40,212 nt of DNA from CAYQPF01 sp964419225 (lineage in GTDB: Bacteria; Cloacimonadota; Cloacimonadia; Cloacimonadales; CAYQPF01). Of this stretch, positions 1-8,476 are shown piece by piece (within the stretch, counting starts at the first letter, position 1; each line of letters begins with the position of its first letter). Under the pieces are notes generated by a model that was given only the letters and a program-made list of their open reading frames with translations, was not told the DNA's origin and made no database searches. The stretch is taken from positions 1 through 40,212 of the forward strand of contig CAYQPF010000027.1 of assembly GCA_964419225.1 (NCBI GenBank), written 5' to 3'. The position numbers and the translations under genes were made by a program.

Positions 1-141
1 GTGTTTTGTACCGTAGAGACAGGGCATGCCCTGTCTCTACAACGATTCCCCTTTCCCTGCCTACTGCCTACTGCCCACTATTTTGGTACAGATTTTGCAT
101 TAGTATAAAACTGATGTTGTTAAATAATTATGGAGGATAAA
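1..141. repeat. Intergenic repeat and 5' leader, copy 1 (window edge)
   Basis: Base for base the same as 3927-4067, up to the start codon of the paralogous gene there. It holds a perfect 28-bp palindrome at 13-40 (GTAGAGACAGGGCA and its mirror image) and a short heptamer run (CTGCCTA units, about 58-80). The window begins inside the repeat, so its left end is not seen. Confidence 0.9.
81..109 (+). promoter_or_regulatory. Weak sigma70-like promoter for the first propeller gene
   Basis: TTTTGG (81-86), a 17-nt gap and TATAAA (104-109) lie 33 nt before the start at 142. The -35 match is poor. The same sequence lies before the paralogue at 4007-4035. Inference only. Confidence 0.3.
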
Positions 142-3100
142 ATGAAAAGACTTACTTTTACGATGATTTTAACATGTTTGGCCGGTCTGATCTTCTCGCA
201 GCAAGCTTTGTTGTGGAACGAATCCAAAGCTGTCAGGCAAGGTACTAACATTGAGTGGAACAGAGCTGCGACCAATTTTGGCAATAATGTTGTCTATACC
301 TGGTCAGACATCAAATCGGGCAGCAGAGATGTATATGCCCAAATGGTTGATCCCAATGGTAACTGCCCCTGGGGAAATTCTCCCATAGTAATTGACAACA
401 AAGCTGACAACCAGCAAGACCCGGTTGTTGTCACTACCAGTGATAATTGTTTGATCTTTGCCTGGGTGGATTATTCGCAAAATTCGGCCGGTGAAATCTA
501 CGCCCAAAAAGTTAATGCCAGTGGAGAATTGTTCTGGCCAACAGGCGGAGTCGTTTTATGTAATTCCCTTTATTGGGAAAATACTATAATGGCTGTTCCT
601 GATTTAACAGGGGGTGCATTTGTGGTTTGGAACGACAAACGTAATCCCAGCAGAGATATTTATGGACAGCATTTAAACAGCAACGGCACTTTGGCCTGGC
701 AGGTTAATGGAATTCAGTTCGGTGATTCCATAGGTGAAGAATTTCTAAATTCTTTTATGGAAGACGGACAGGGCAATGCTGTTTTAGCCTATAAATATAA
801 AAATCCCTCCAATAATTTCGAAGATTTGAAGGTTTTAAAAGTCAGACCTGAAGGTACATTTGCCTGGGGTCCAACGTTCTTATGTGATGCTGCAAATGAT
901 CAGAATGGTGTCACAATGGCTCCGGATGGTAATGGCGGGTTCTATTTTACCTGGGAAGATAAAAGAAATGATACTGATGCCGATATTTATGCTCAACATC
1001 TTGACACTAATGGGAATCCCACCTGGGCTAACGATCTGGTGATCTATAGCGGTCAATATATTCAAAAAGCTCCCAGGATAATAGCTGCAAGTAATAATAC
1101 CGCGATCATAGTCTGGGAAGATTACCGGCTTGATCCAGACCACAGTACTTCTGATTTGCTTGCCCAGAAGATAAACCTGCAGGGAGAAAAACTTTGGGCT
1201 ACTGATGGAGTTATTGTATGTCAGGAAAACCTCTGGCAACAATCCACAAGCTTGGTTTCAGATGAAAACGGCGGATGCATCGTAGTTTGGGATGATAGCA
1301 GAACAGGTGATAATTCTACAATGGATGTTTATGCCCAACATATTAGTTCCAATGGAACAATGACTTGGGAAGTCAATGGAAAGGCCATTTGCAACTTACA
1401 GGGTACTCAGAATTCATCAATTATCAGAAAGAATGCTGACAAAATATTTGTAACCTGGGCAGACCAAAGGGACGGTTCTGTAGGAATCTATAATCAAATA
1501 ATGGATGTAAACGGACAATTTTCCTTACCACAAAATGGCAAACAAGTATTTTGGGGCATTGGCGGTAATGCCTGTGACTTACATGCAGTAAAATCAGGCA
1601 CTGATGTCTTTGCTGTATGGGAAGACACCCGCACTGCATATTTCGGATATCAGATCTTCATGCAGAAGTTTAACAGCGAGGGAGATACCCTGTTTGCGGC
1701 TAATGGTATTCCTATTACATCAGCAAGCGGTAATGATCAAATTAATCTCGAGATTATTTCTGATGGAGAAGGCGGTTTTATTGCAAGTTGGATGGAAAAT
1801 CCTAACGGATCATATAAAGTATTTGCTCAGAGAATTGACAGTAATGGTAATCGCTTGTGGGGCGAACATGGCCTTAATTTAGCTGCCAGTGCAGTTGCTT
1901 TTGAACATATTCCACCCAAAATTCAAAAAATTGGTGCTGATTATAATATTGTCTGGACCGATTACAGAACTGATTACATCAACAAAATCTATGAACAAAA
2001 GATCACAAATGGACAAATCCAGTGGGATTCCAATGGGAAACTTATTTGTTCGAATGGAAATGATGTCTATCTCCGAGATTTTCAGGCCGATTATCTGGTT
2101 TGGGAACAATTTAACTGGTCGGAAGGAACTGGTTTTGATATCCATGTTTTAAAAATTACTCCTGAAGGTAACCCGGCATCAGGTTGGCCTGTAAACGGTC
2201 TTCAGATCACTAACGCACCTGAATATCAATACAACCCGCAAGCACTGATCATTCCTCAAGGTCTGCTGGTTGTATATCAAGATACCAGAAATCTTAATAA
2301 TAAAGATCTCTATGCTCAATTAGTGACTCCTCAGGGTCAAATAGTTTTACAGGAGAATGGATATCCATTGGTTACCCTTCCCAATGATCAACAGGATGCT
2401 CAGATCTACTGGGACGGAAATCTTAAAATTGCATGGTCTGATTACAGAAATGGCCTAAATAATGAGATAGCTATGAACAAATGGAGTCTGCAGGGCAATA
2501 CTCTGGTTCCTGAATGGGGTAATACTGGCATTTTAATCACTCAACGCGAAACAACACAACAGAATCCTGTTATCGCGAAATTTGACAATAAAATGCTCGT
2601 TTGCTGGGAAGATGTCTTCCTGGTTGATGAATCATACAGTGATTCTGACATTAAAGCTAAAGTTGTTGATGAGCAGGGTGTTATTTATGATGGCGGATAT
2701 CCGGAAGGTTTGATAGTCAGCAATGATCCCAAGAAGCAGTATGTTCCCATAATTTCTGCCATAGATGATCAAAGAGCATATATCCTTTGGACTGACGGCA
2801 GATCAAGCTGTGAGGAAGATATACTCAATGTTTATATCCAGGGAGTTAATGTTCCCTTGCATAATACTGATGTTGAACAGACAAATAAAAATACTTTGAG
2901 TGCATTCAATTATCCTAATCCATTCAATCCCTCAACAACTATTGAGTTCAATGTTCCTGCAACTCAAAAAGTGACTCTCGATATTTATAATATCAAAGGG
3001 CAAAAGGTCACATCTTTGTGGAATCGGGTAACAGAAAAAGGTGTACATCGGGTAAACTGGAATGGGAAAGACAGCAACAACAAGAATGTCAGTTCCGGTA

Positions 3101-3165
3101 TGTATTTATACAAACTCTCCTGTGGAAAGGGATCACTCACCCGGAAAGTGATATTGATGAAGTGA
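142..3165 (+). CDS. Secreted propeller-repeat protein with type IX-style C-terminal sorting domain (paralogue 1)
   Basis: About 1,007 aa. An ATG at 130 is in frame, but GGAGG at 132-136 lies inside that reading and 5 nt before the ATG at 142, so 142 is the likelier start and the protein begins with a signal peptide (MKRLTFTMILTCLAGLIFSQ). The body is about 16 repeats of roughly 55-60 residues with the pattern VVWxDxR...DIYAQ...G...W..NG, suggesting one or two large beta-propellers. The last 80 or so residues form a FlgD-like Ig module with NYPNPFNPSTTIEF, NIKGQKV and a GMYLYKL...KVILMK ending, as in type IX secretion sorting domains. The enzyme or ligand role is unknown; an exported surface or matrix protein is likely. 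A near copy lies at 4068-7088. A heptamer array starts at the stop codon. Confidence 0.85.
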   Translation: MKRLTFTMILTCLAGLIFSQQALLWNESKAVRQGTNIEWNRAATNFGNNVVYTWSDIKSGSRDVYAQMVDPNGNCPWGNSPIVIDNKADNQQDPVVVTTSDNCLIFAWVDYSQNSAGEIYAQKVNASGELFWPTGGVVLCNSLYWENTIMAVPDLTGGAFVVWNDKRNPSRDIYGQHLNSNGTLAWQVNGIQFGDSIGEEFLNSFMEDGQGNAVLAYKYKNPSNNFEDLKVLKVRPEGTFAWGPTFLCDAANDQNGVTMAPDGNGGFYFTWEDKRNDTDADIYAQHLDTNGNPTWANDLVIYSGQYIQKAPRIIAASNNTAIIVWEDYRLDPDHSTSDLLAQKINLQGEKLWATDGVIVCQENLWQQSTSLVSDENGGCIVVWDDSRTGDNSTMDVYAQHISSNGTMTWEVNGKAICNLQGTQNSSIIRKNADKIFVTWADQRDGSVGIYNQIMDVNGQFSLPQNGKQVFWGIGGNACDLHAVKSGTDVFAVWEDTRTAYFGYQIFMQKFNSEGDTLFAANGIPITSASGNDQINLEIISDGEGGFIASWMENPNGSYKVFAQRIDSNGNRLWGEHGLNLAASAVAFEHIPPKIQKIGADYNIVWTDYRTDYINKIYEQKITNGQIQWDSNGKLICSNGNDVYLRDFQADYLVWEQFNWSEGTGFDIHVLKITPEGNPASGWPVNGLQITNAPEYQYNPQALIIPQGLLVVYQDTRNLNNKDLYAQLVTPQGQIVLQENGYPLVTLPNDQQDAQIYWDGNLKIAWSDYRNGLNNEIAMNKWSLQGNTLVPEWGNTGILITQRETTQQNPVIAKFDNKMLVCWEDVFLVDESYSDSDIKAKVVDEQGVIYDGGYPEGLIVSNDPKKQYVPIISAIDDQRAYILWTDGRSSCEEDILNVYIQGVNVPLHNTDVEQTNKNTLSAFNYPNPFNPSTTIEFNVPATQKVTLDIYNIKGQKVTSLWNRVTEKGVHRVNWNGKDSNNKNVSSGMYLYKLSCGKGSLTRKVILMK

Positions 3166-3259
3166 TGTGTGACGAGTAACGAGTAACGAGTGAAGTGTGA
3201 CAAGTGACGGGTGACAAGTGACGAGTGACAAGTAACAAGTAACTTGTAACAGGTGACTG
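3162..3259 (+). repeat. Heptanucleotide tandem array (GTGACGA family, about 14 units)
   Basis: Starts on the stop codon of the gene before it and runs with an exact period of 7: GTGATGT, GTGACGA, GTAACGA, GTAACGA, GTGAAGT, GTGACAA, GTGACGG and so on to GTGACTG. The units vary mainly at positions 3, 6 and 7. It resembles the short tandemly repeated (STRR) heptamers known in cyanobacteria, but no relation is shown. Confidence 0.9.
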
Positions 3260-3267
3260 GAATATTT

Positions 3268-3295
3268 AAGGTGCAAGAAATTGCACCTTTTTTTT
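3268..3295 (+). terminator. Rho-independent terminator of paralogue 1
   Basis: Stem AAGGTGCAA / TTGCACCTT with a GAAA tetraloop, followed directly by a T run. The same hairpin follows the second paralogue at 7307-7336. Confidence 0.9.
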
Positions 3296-3340
3296 CAGGA
3301 GCATAGACGGAAAGAAAGGGAAGAATTGCCAATTTCTTTT

Positions 3341-3459
3341 CCCTGGGCTGACGTGGGAGTCAGCCCCTACAAATACCTGTCAGCCTTTAATCCGGTGCAA
3401 TTGTGTGATTCTGAAGGATGTGTTTTGTACCGCAGAGACAGGGCATGCCCTGTCTCTAC
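3341..3459. repeat. Composite two-palindrome repeat, copy 2
   Basis: 119 nt that recur at 3848-3966 with one difference (C at 3433, T at 3940). It contains GGGCTGAC-6 nt-GTCAGCCC near its left end and the GTAGAGACAGGGCA-type 28-nt palindrome (one arm mismatch here) at 3432-3459. The right-hand part also occurs at the window start. No gene is convincing here; the open frames across it are by-products of the repeat. Confidence 0.85.
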
Positions 3460-3503
3460 GATGATTCCCCTGCCTACTGCTCACTGCCGACTAATCTTCA
3501 CTC

Positions 3504-3794
3504 CCCTCTCTTTGCAAGAGAGGGACCGGGGGTGAGTTATTCTGCTATTCACCATTCACAATTATATTCCAACCCTATCCTAAATCCTTTCCCTTAAAAA
3601 GGGCAAGGACTTGCGTTGAACCAGTCTGAAGGCTGGTTCTACAAAGCTTGTAGCATGCGGAACGGTTTGGAACCGTTCCCAATTTCTCCACTTGGGAGAT
3701 GACGCAGCTTGCGTCATTATTATAAAGAGCCTGGCAGGCTCTTCTCCCAAGGGAAGTTTCTCTTTCACACCCTTCCCATAATCAAAGGGAAGGG
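3504..3794. repeat. Cluster of distinct REP-like palindromes in the gene-free spacer
   Basis: At least six unrelated hairpins stand side by side: CCCTCTCTT/AAGAGAGGG (3504-3524), GAACCAG/CTGGTTC (3618-3639), GGAACGGTT/AACCGTTCC (3659-3679), GACGCA/TGCGTC (3701-3715), GAGCCT/AGGCTC (3727-3741) and CCCTTCCC/GGGAAGGG (3770-3794). None has a T run that would make it a clear terminator. With the flanking repeats they fill the roughly 890 bp between the two paralogues. I see no gene there. Confidence 0.8.
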
Positions 3795-3847
3795 TCGGGG
3801 ATGGGTTGTCTGACTGCTTCAACACACACCAGGAATAAAATTCCACT

Positions 3848-4067
3848 CCCTGGGCTGACGTGGGAGTCAGCCCCTACAAATACCTGTCAGCCTTTAATCC
3901 GGTGCAATTGTGTGATTCTGAAGGATGTGTTTTGTACCGTAGAGACAGGGCATGCCCTGTCTCTACAACGATTCCCCTTTCCCTGCCTACTGCCTACTGC
4001 CCACTATTTTGGTACAGATTTTGCATTAGTATAAAACTGATGTTGTTAAATAATTATGGAGGATAAA
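3848..4067. repeat. Composite two-palindrome repeat and 5' leader, copy 3
   Basis: 3848-3966 matches 3341-3459 except for one base, and 3927-4067 equals window positions 1-141 exactly. The perfect 28-bp palindrome is at 3939-3966. The shared leader includes the ribosome binding site of the next gene, so the repeat and the gene were copied together. Confidence 0.9.
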
Positions 4068-7000
4068 ATGAAAAGACTTACTTTTACGATGATTTTGACA
4101 TGTTTGGCTAGTCTGATCTTCGCCCAGCAAGCTTTGTTGTGGAACGAATCCAAGGCTGTCAGACAAGGTGCTAACATTGAATGGAACAGAGCTGTGACCA
4201 ATTTTGGCAATAATGTTGTCTATACCTGGTCTGACACAAAAAAGGGTACCAGAGATGTATATGCTCAAATGGTTGATCCCAATGGAAACTATCCCTGGGG
4301 AAATTCTCCTCTTGTAATTGACAACAAAACTGACAATCAGGAAGAACCTGTTGTTGTCACTACCAGTGATAATTGTTTGATCTTTGCCTGGGTTGATTAT
4401 GCTCAGGATCGGAGAGGTGATGTCTTTGCTCAAAAAGTTAATGCCAATGGAGAATTGTTATGGCAAACCGGCGGCATTGCTGTATGTACTTCTCCGGTTA
4501 CTCAGAGTTCACTTAACATCGTTCCTGATGCAAATGGCGGTGCGTATGTAGTTTGGAATGATTATCGTAACTCCGTTTATGAACTATATGGTCAACATGT
4601 AACGGCTAATGGCTCTTTCCTATGGCAGGTTAATGGAATCCGACTTAGTGATCCCGAGGACTATATAAGTGAACATCCCATCTCTGAAGATGGCTTGGGT
4701 AATGCAGTTATAGCCTATGCTTATACTGATTCTACTACCAATGATGCAACAATTAAGGTAATGAAAGTCCGACCTGACGGCACCTTCGCCTGGGGACCGA
4801 TGATATTGTGTGATGCTGTGAATAGTCAATCGAATCTTAAAATGGCTTCTGATGGACTTGGGGGCTTTTATTTTACTTGGGAAGATAAAAGAAATGATAA
4901 TTATGCCGACATTTACGCTCAGCATATAGATACTAATGGAACCCTGACTTGGCCTAATGATCTTGCGATCTATAGCGGTCCATATGTTCAAACCAACCCC
5001 GGAATAGTCGCTACTACAGGCAATACAGCTGTCATTGTTTGGGAAGATTACAGACTTGATCCGGGCTTCAGTGCTTCCGACTTAATTGCTCAAAAAATTA
5101 ATCTGCAGGGACAAAAACTTTGGGCGAATGACGGTGTTATTGTAACCCAGGAAAACTTCTTCCAAAAAAATCCCAGCTTGACTTCAGACGATAACGGCGG
5201 ATGTTTCGTTGTTTGGGATGATGCCAGATCTGGTGAAAACACTTTAATGGATATCTATGCTCAACATATTAATTCTAATGGCACTATGAGTTGGGAAACC
5301 AATGGCAAAGCTATTTCCAGCTCACAGGGTCCACAGTATTTGTCTGTTATCCAAAAGAATTCTAACAAACTTTATGTTACCTGGGCTGACAATCGCGATG
5401 GATCAGTTGGCCTATACAATCAAATTTTAGATACAAACGGCCAGACTTATTTACCTCAAAATGGTAAAAAAATATTTTGGGGTATAAGTGGAAATGCTTA
5501 TGACCTAGAAGCAATAAAATCAGGCACAGAGGTCTTTGCGGTATCGCAGGATACCCGGGCTGCAAATTTCGGATATCAAATCTATATGCAGAAGTTCAAC
5601 AGTGAAGGAGATACATTGTTTGCAACGAATGGTATTCCCATAACAACAGCTAACGGAATAGATCAATGCATGCTCACAACAATATCTGATGGAGAAGGTG
5701 GTTTTATAGCAAGTTGGATGGAAAATCATAACGACTTGTATAAATTGTTTGCTCAGAGAATTGACAGTAACGGAAATCGCTTGTGGGGTGAACATGGTAT
5801 TAATTTGGCTTTAAGTGCTAATGCTTTTGAGCAAATTCCTCCACAGATATCTAAAATAGGCTCAGACTTTTATTTCTACTGGGATGATTTAAGAAATGAT
5901 TTCACCAATAAAATTTTCGGACAAAAAGTCACTAATGGTCAAGTTCAATGGGATCCCAATGGTAAATCAATCATAGCCAATGATCAAGACAACTTTCTGA
6001 AGTCTGTAGCTGAGGATTATATCGTTTGGGAAAAATATAATTGGATGGAAGGAACTGGTTTTGAAATTTATGTTTTAAAAATTACTCCTGAAGGTAACCC
6101 TGCAACAGGTTGGCCGGTAAACGGTCTGCAGATTACAAATGCTCCCGATGACCAAATAATCCCTCAGGTTTTAATCATTCCCCAAGGTCTGCTGATTAGC
6201 TTTGAGGACCACAGAAATGCCAGTAGAGACATTTATGCTCAATTGGTAACACCTCAGGGGCAAATGGTTTTTCAGGAGAATGGTTATCCACTTGTCACCC
6301 TCCCGTATGATCAACAAGATGCTCAGATCTACTGGGATGGAAACCTCAAAATGGTATGGTCTGATTACAGAAATGGTCTTAATGATGAGATAGCTATGAA
6401 CAAATGGAGCCTTCAGGGCAATACTCTGGTTCCTGAATGGGGTAACACAGGTATATTAATCACTCAACAAAATTCATCTCAATACAAACCCTCTATGGAG
6501 AAATTTGACAATAAAATGCTCCTTTGCTGGGAAGATTGGTCATCCAGTACAGAATTCATCAGCGACTCTGACCTCAAAGCCAAGGTTGTTGATGATCAGG
6601 GTGTCATTTACGGTGCAGGTTATCCGGATGGTTTGACAGTCAGTAATGATCTAAAGCAACAGAGTGATCCTCTCATTTCTGCCATTGACGATCAAAGAGC
6701 TTATATCCTTTGGACTGACGGCAGATCAAGATGTGGTGAAATAGTTCGCAATGCCTATATCCAGGGTGTCAATGTTCCCTTGCATAATACTGATGTTGAA
6801 CAGACAAATAAAAATACTTTGAGTGCATTCAATTATCCTAATCCATTCAATCCCTCAACAACTATTGAGTTCAATGTTCCTGCAACTCAAAAAGTGACTC
6901 TCGATATTTATAATATCAAAGGGCAAAAGGTCACATCTTTGTGGAATCGGGTAACAGAAAAAGGTGTACATCGGGTAAACTGGAATGGGAAAGACAGCAA

Positions 7001-7088
7001 CAACAAGAATGTCAGTTCCGGTATGTATTTATACAAACTCTCCTGTGGAAAGGGATCACTCACCCGGAAAGTGATATTGATGAAGTGA
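4068..7088 (+). CDS. Secreted propeller-repeat protein with type IX-style C-terminal sorting domain (paralogue 2)
   Basis: About 1,006 aa, starting at the ATG at 4068 behind GGAGG (4058-4062), as in paralogue 1; the in-frame ATG at 4056 overlaps that binding site. It has a signal peptide, about 16 repeats of the VVWxDxR...DIYAQ type and the same sorting domain with NYPNPFNPSTTIEF. The first 100 or so nt and the last 337 nt including the stop and first bases after it (6771-7107 against 2848-3184) are essentially or exactly identical to paralogue 1, while the repeats between them differ at many codons. This suggests duplication followed by gene conversion of the ends, or exchange of the middle. 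Function is unknown; the arrangement suits surface proteins that vary their exposed part while keeping export signals fixed. Confidence 0.85.
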   Translation: MKRLTFTMILTCLASLIFAQQALLWNESKAVRQGANIEWNRAVTNFGNNVVYTWSDTKKGTRDVYAQMVDPNGNYPWGNSPLVIDNKTDNQEEPVVVTTSDNCLIFAWVDYAQDRRGDVFAQKVNANGELLWQTGGIAVCTSPVTQSSLNIVPDANGGAYVVWNDYRNSVYELYGQHVTANGSFLWQVNGIRLSDPEDYISEHPISEDGLGNAVIAYAYTDSTTNDATIKVMKVRPDGTFAWGPMILCDAVNSQSNLKMASDGLGGFYFTWEDKRNDNYADIYAQHIDTNGTLTWPNDLAIYSGPYVQTNPGIVATTGNTAVIVWEDYRLDPGFSASDLIAQKINLQGQKLWANDGVIVTQENFFQKNPSLTSDDNGGCFVVWDDARSGENTLMDIYAQHINSNGTMSWETNGKAISSSQGPQYLSVIQKNSNKLYVTWADNRDGSVGLYNQILDTNGQTYLPQNGKKIFWGISGNAYDLEAIKSGTEVFAVSQDTRAANFGYQIYMQKFNSEGDTLFATNGIPITTANGIDQCMLTTISDGEGGFIASWMENHNDLYKLFAQRIDSNGNRLWGEHGINLALSANAFEQIPPQISKIGSDFYFYWDDLRNDFTNKIFGQKVTNGQVQWDPNGKSIIANDQDNFLKSVAEDYIVWEKYNWMEGTGFEIYVLKITPEGNPATGWPVNGLQITNAPDDQIIPQVLIIPQGLLISFEDHRNASRDIYAQLVTPQGQMVFQENGYPLVTLPYDQQDAQIYWDGNLKMVWSDYRNGLNDEIAMNKWSLQGNTLVPEWGNTGILITQQNSSQYKPSMEKFDNKMLLCWEDWSSSTEFISDSDLKAKVVDDQGVIYGAGYPDGLTVSNDLKQQSDPLISAIDDQRAYILWTDGRSRCGEIVRNAYIQGVNVPLHNTDVEQTNKNTLSAFNYPNPFNPSTTIEFNVPATQKVTLDIYNIKGQKVTSLWNRVTEKGVHRVNWNGKDSNNKNVSSGMYLYKLSCGKGSLTRKVILMK

Positions 7089-7123
7089 TGTGTGACGAGT
7101 AACGAGTGACGGGTGACGAGTGA
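7085..7123 (+). repeat. Short heptamer array (GTGACGA family) after paralogue 2
   Basis: Five to six units (GTGATGT, GTGACGA, GTAACGA, GTGACGG, GTGACGA) begin at the stop codon as in paralogue 1, then break off at the inverted repeat at 7124. The array is shorter than its 14-unit counterpart. Confidence 0.85.
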
Positions 7124-7246
7124 CCAATGTCGTTGACTTAAGAAGAAATAAAGAAAAATTGTATTTAACCACCCCGTCAGCAAGCTGCCACCCCTCCGAA
7201 ATGGAGGGGAATTAGCGGAAGAGAAAGCTTAAGTCAACGACATTGG
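7124..7246. mobile_element. MITE-like element, 123 bp with perfect 19-bp terminal inverted repeats
   Basis: Left end CCAATGTCGTTGACTTAAG (7124-7142); the right end at 7228-7246 is its exact reverse complement. The inside carries a second hairpin, CCCCTCC/GGAGGGG (7191-7209), of a REP-like type. It has no coding capacity. It lies exactly between a GTGACGA array and a GCAGTGG array. I see no clear target-site duplication, so an old insertion or an element that uses the repeat as target are both possible. The mobilising transposase is not in the window. Confidence 0.7.
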
Positions 7247-7264
7247 GCAGTAGGCAGTGGGCAG
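7245..7264 (+). repeat. Short heptamer array (GCAGTRG family)
   Basis: About three units of GGCAGTA / GGCAGTG / GGCAGCT directly after the inverted-repeat element. Related arrays are at 11991 and 20282, and in reverse orientation at about 58-80. Confidence 0.75.
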
Positions 7265-7306
7265 CTGAGAAAGTCAGACTGATAAATGCCCGAACATATA
7301 ATGATA

Positions 7307-7336
7307 AAAAGGTGCAAGAAATTGCACCTTTTTTTT
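7307..7336 (+). terminator. Rho-independent terminator of paralogue 2
   Basis: Stem AAGGTGCAA (7309-7317) / TTGCACCTT (7322-7330), GAAA loop and a T run. Same hairpin as at 3268-3295, here with an A run before the stem, so it may act on both strands. Confidence 0.9.
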
Positions 7337-7505
7337 AAGAACACAGATGAACAAGGACTAACACAAGACTATCACGGACGGGATAAGAGAGCTGAAACTA
7401 ATAGATAGTGCAGGAAATAGAAAAGTTATAACAAGTCAGGAAAAAAGTACTTTACAGAATATATTACAGAATTTAACTAACCAAAAGTTACAGGAGATTG
7501 CTTCT

Positions 7506-8468
7506 ATGTTAGAGAGATTTCCCGGGAATCCTATAATCACACGCAGTGATATAATCTCAGAATCACACGAATTGTGTGATGTTTCTTCTGTATTTAATCC
7601 AGGTGCTATTCAGTATGAAGGTCAACATCTTTTATTACTCAGAGTGCAAAACAGAGGCAGAAGAACATACTTTCTTAAAGCTGTTGGATTACCTGGAGAA
7701 AGTTTCAGGGTTGATGCCAACCCCATACATTTCAAAGGAATTGAAAATATAACTGAAGCGATCTATCACATTTATGATCCCAGAATTACCCAAATAGAGG
7801 ATAACTACTATATTCAATTTGCCATGGATATGAAGCAGGGCTGCCGTTTAGGTTTGGCAGTTACCCAGGATTTCATAGAATATGATTTTCTTGGTATGAC
7901 CAGTGGCACGGATGTACGTAATGGTGTTTTATTTCCGGGAAAGTTCAATGGGGAATATTTACGTTTATGTCGTCCCAACAAAGTACAATTGAAAGGTGGA
8001 CCCCTATCCGGCAGTACAATTGTCCTGGAGATATCATCTGATTTACTTAATTGGGAATTTAGCAGAATCGTTGCAGATGGAAATCCGCATTATTGGGATG
8101 AATTGATCGGTTCAGGTCCTCCCCCTGTTAAAACCAGACAAGGTTGGCTGCATGTTTATCATGGAGTGGCAACCCATTTTGCCGGAGTTAATATTTATCA
8201 GGCTGGTATTATGCTACTGGATTTATATGATCCGGGGCAGGTTCTGGGTAGAGGAAGTCAAAATATACTGGAGCCTCGGGAATTATATGAACTGGTTGGT
8301 CAGGTTCCCAATGTTGTATTCCCCAGTGGGATAATTGTAGATAAATATGATTCGGAAGGTTTTGCGTTCTGCGACAGCAAGGTTTATCTTTATTATGGAG
8401 CTGCAGATACCAGCGTATGCCTGGCAACAGCCACAATTAAGGATTTAATTGATCAATGTTATATATAG
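7506..8468 (+). CDS. GH130 family beta-mannoside phosphorylase / mannosidase-like glycosidase
   Basis: 320 aa, about the usual GH130 length. The family acts on beta-mannosides, mostly by phosphorolysis that releases mannose 1-phosphate. The sequence begins RFPGNPII, the typical GH130 start, and has the YDPRI motif with the probable catalytic acid Asp91, GSGPPP (202-207), LHVYHGV with His219, and YLYYGAAD with Asp301 near the end. It has no signal peptide, so it is cytoplasmic. AGGAGA lies 8 nt before the ATG. The frame stays open upstream to 7362 without a standard start, which is probably chance. It is the first gene of a locus with a sugar importer and a GH38 mannosidase, so a mannosyl oligosaccharide is the likely substrate. 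The subfamily, and phosphorylase against hydrolase, cannot be settled here. Confidence 0.88.
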   Translation: MLERFPGNPIITRSDIISESHELCDVSSVFNPGAIQYEGQHLLLLRVQNRGRRTYFLKAVGLPGESFRVDANPIHFKGIENITEAIYHIYDPRITQIEDNYYIQFAMDMKQGCRLGLAVTQDFIEYDFLGMTSGTDVRNGVLFPGKFNGEYLRLCRPNKVQLKGGPLSGSTIVLEISSDLLNWEFSRIVADGNPHYWDELIGSGPPPVKTRQGWLHVYHGVATHFAGVNIYQAGIMLLDLYDPGQVLGRGSQNILEPRELYELVGQVPNVVFPSGIIVDKYDSEGFAFCDSKVYLYYGAADTSVCLATATIKDLIDQCYI

Positions 8469-8476
8469 AGGTACAA

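Noticed and set aside
3162..3259. Possible CRISPR array
   Set aside because: The units are 7 nt and directly adjacent, with no spacers and no cas genes in the window.
2985..3332. Reverse-strand frame of 115 codons, with a similar one at 6908-7183
   Set aside because: It is the antisense of the sorting domain plus the heptamer array; the repeated LLVT-type peptide comes from the 7-mers.
3504..3794. Hairpins as a set of transcription terminators
   Set aside because: None has a T run after the stem, whereas the true terminator of the gene is at 3268-3295.
3281..4034. Several open frames of 70-90 codons on both strands in the spacer
   Set aside because: They run across palindromes and copied repeats, have no ribosome binding sites, and the similar proteins they encode are only the same repeat read twice.
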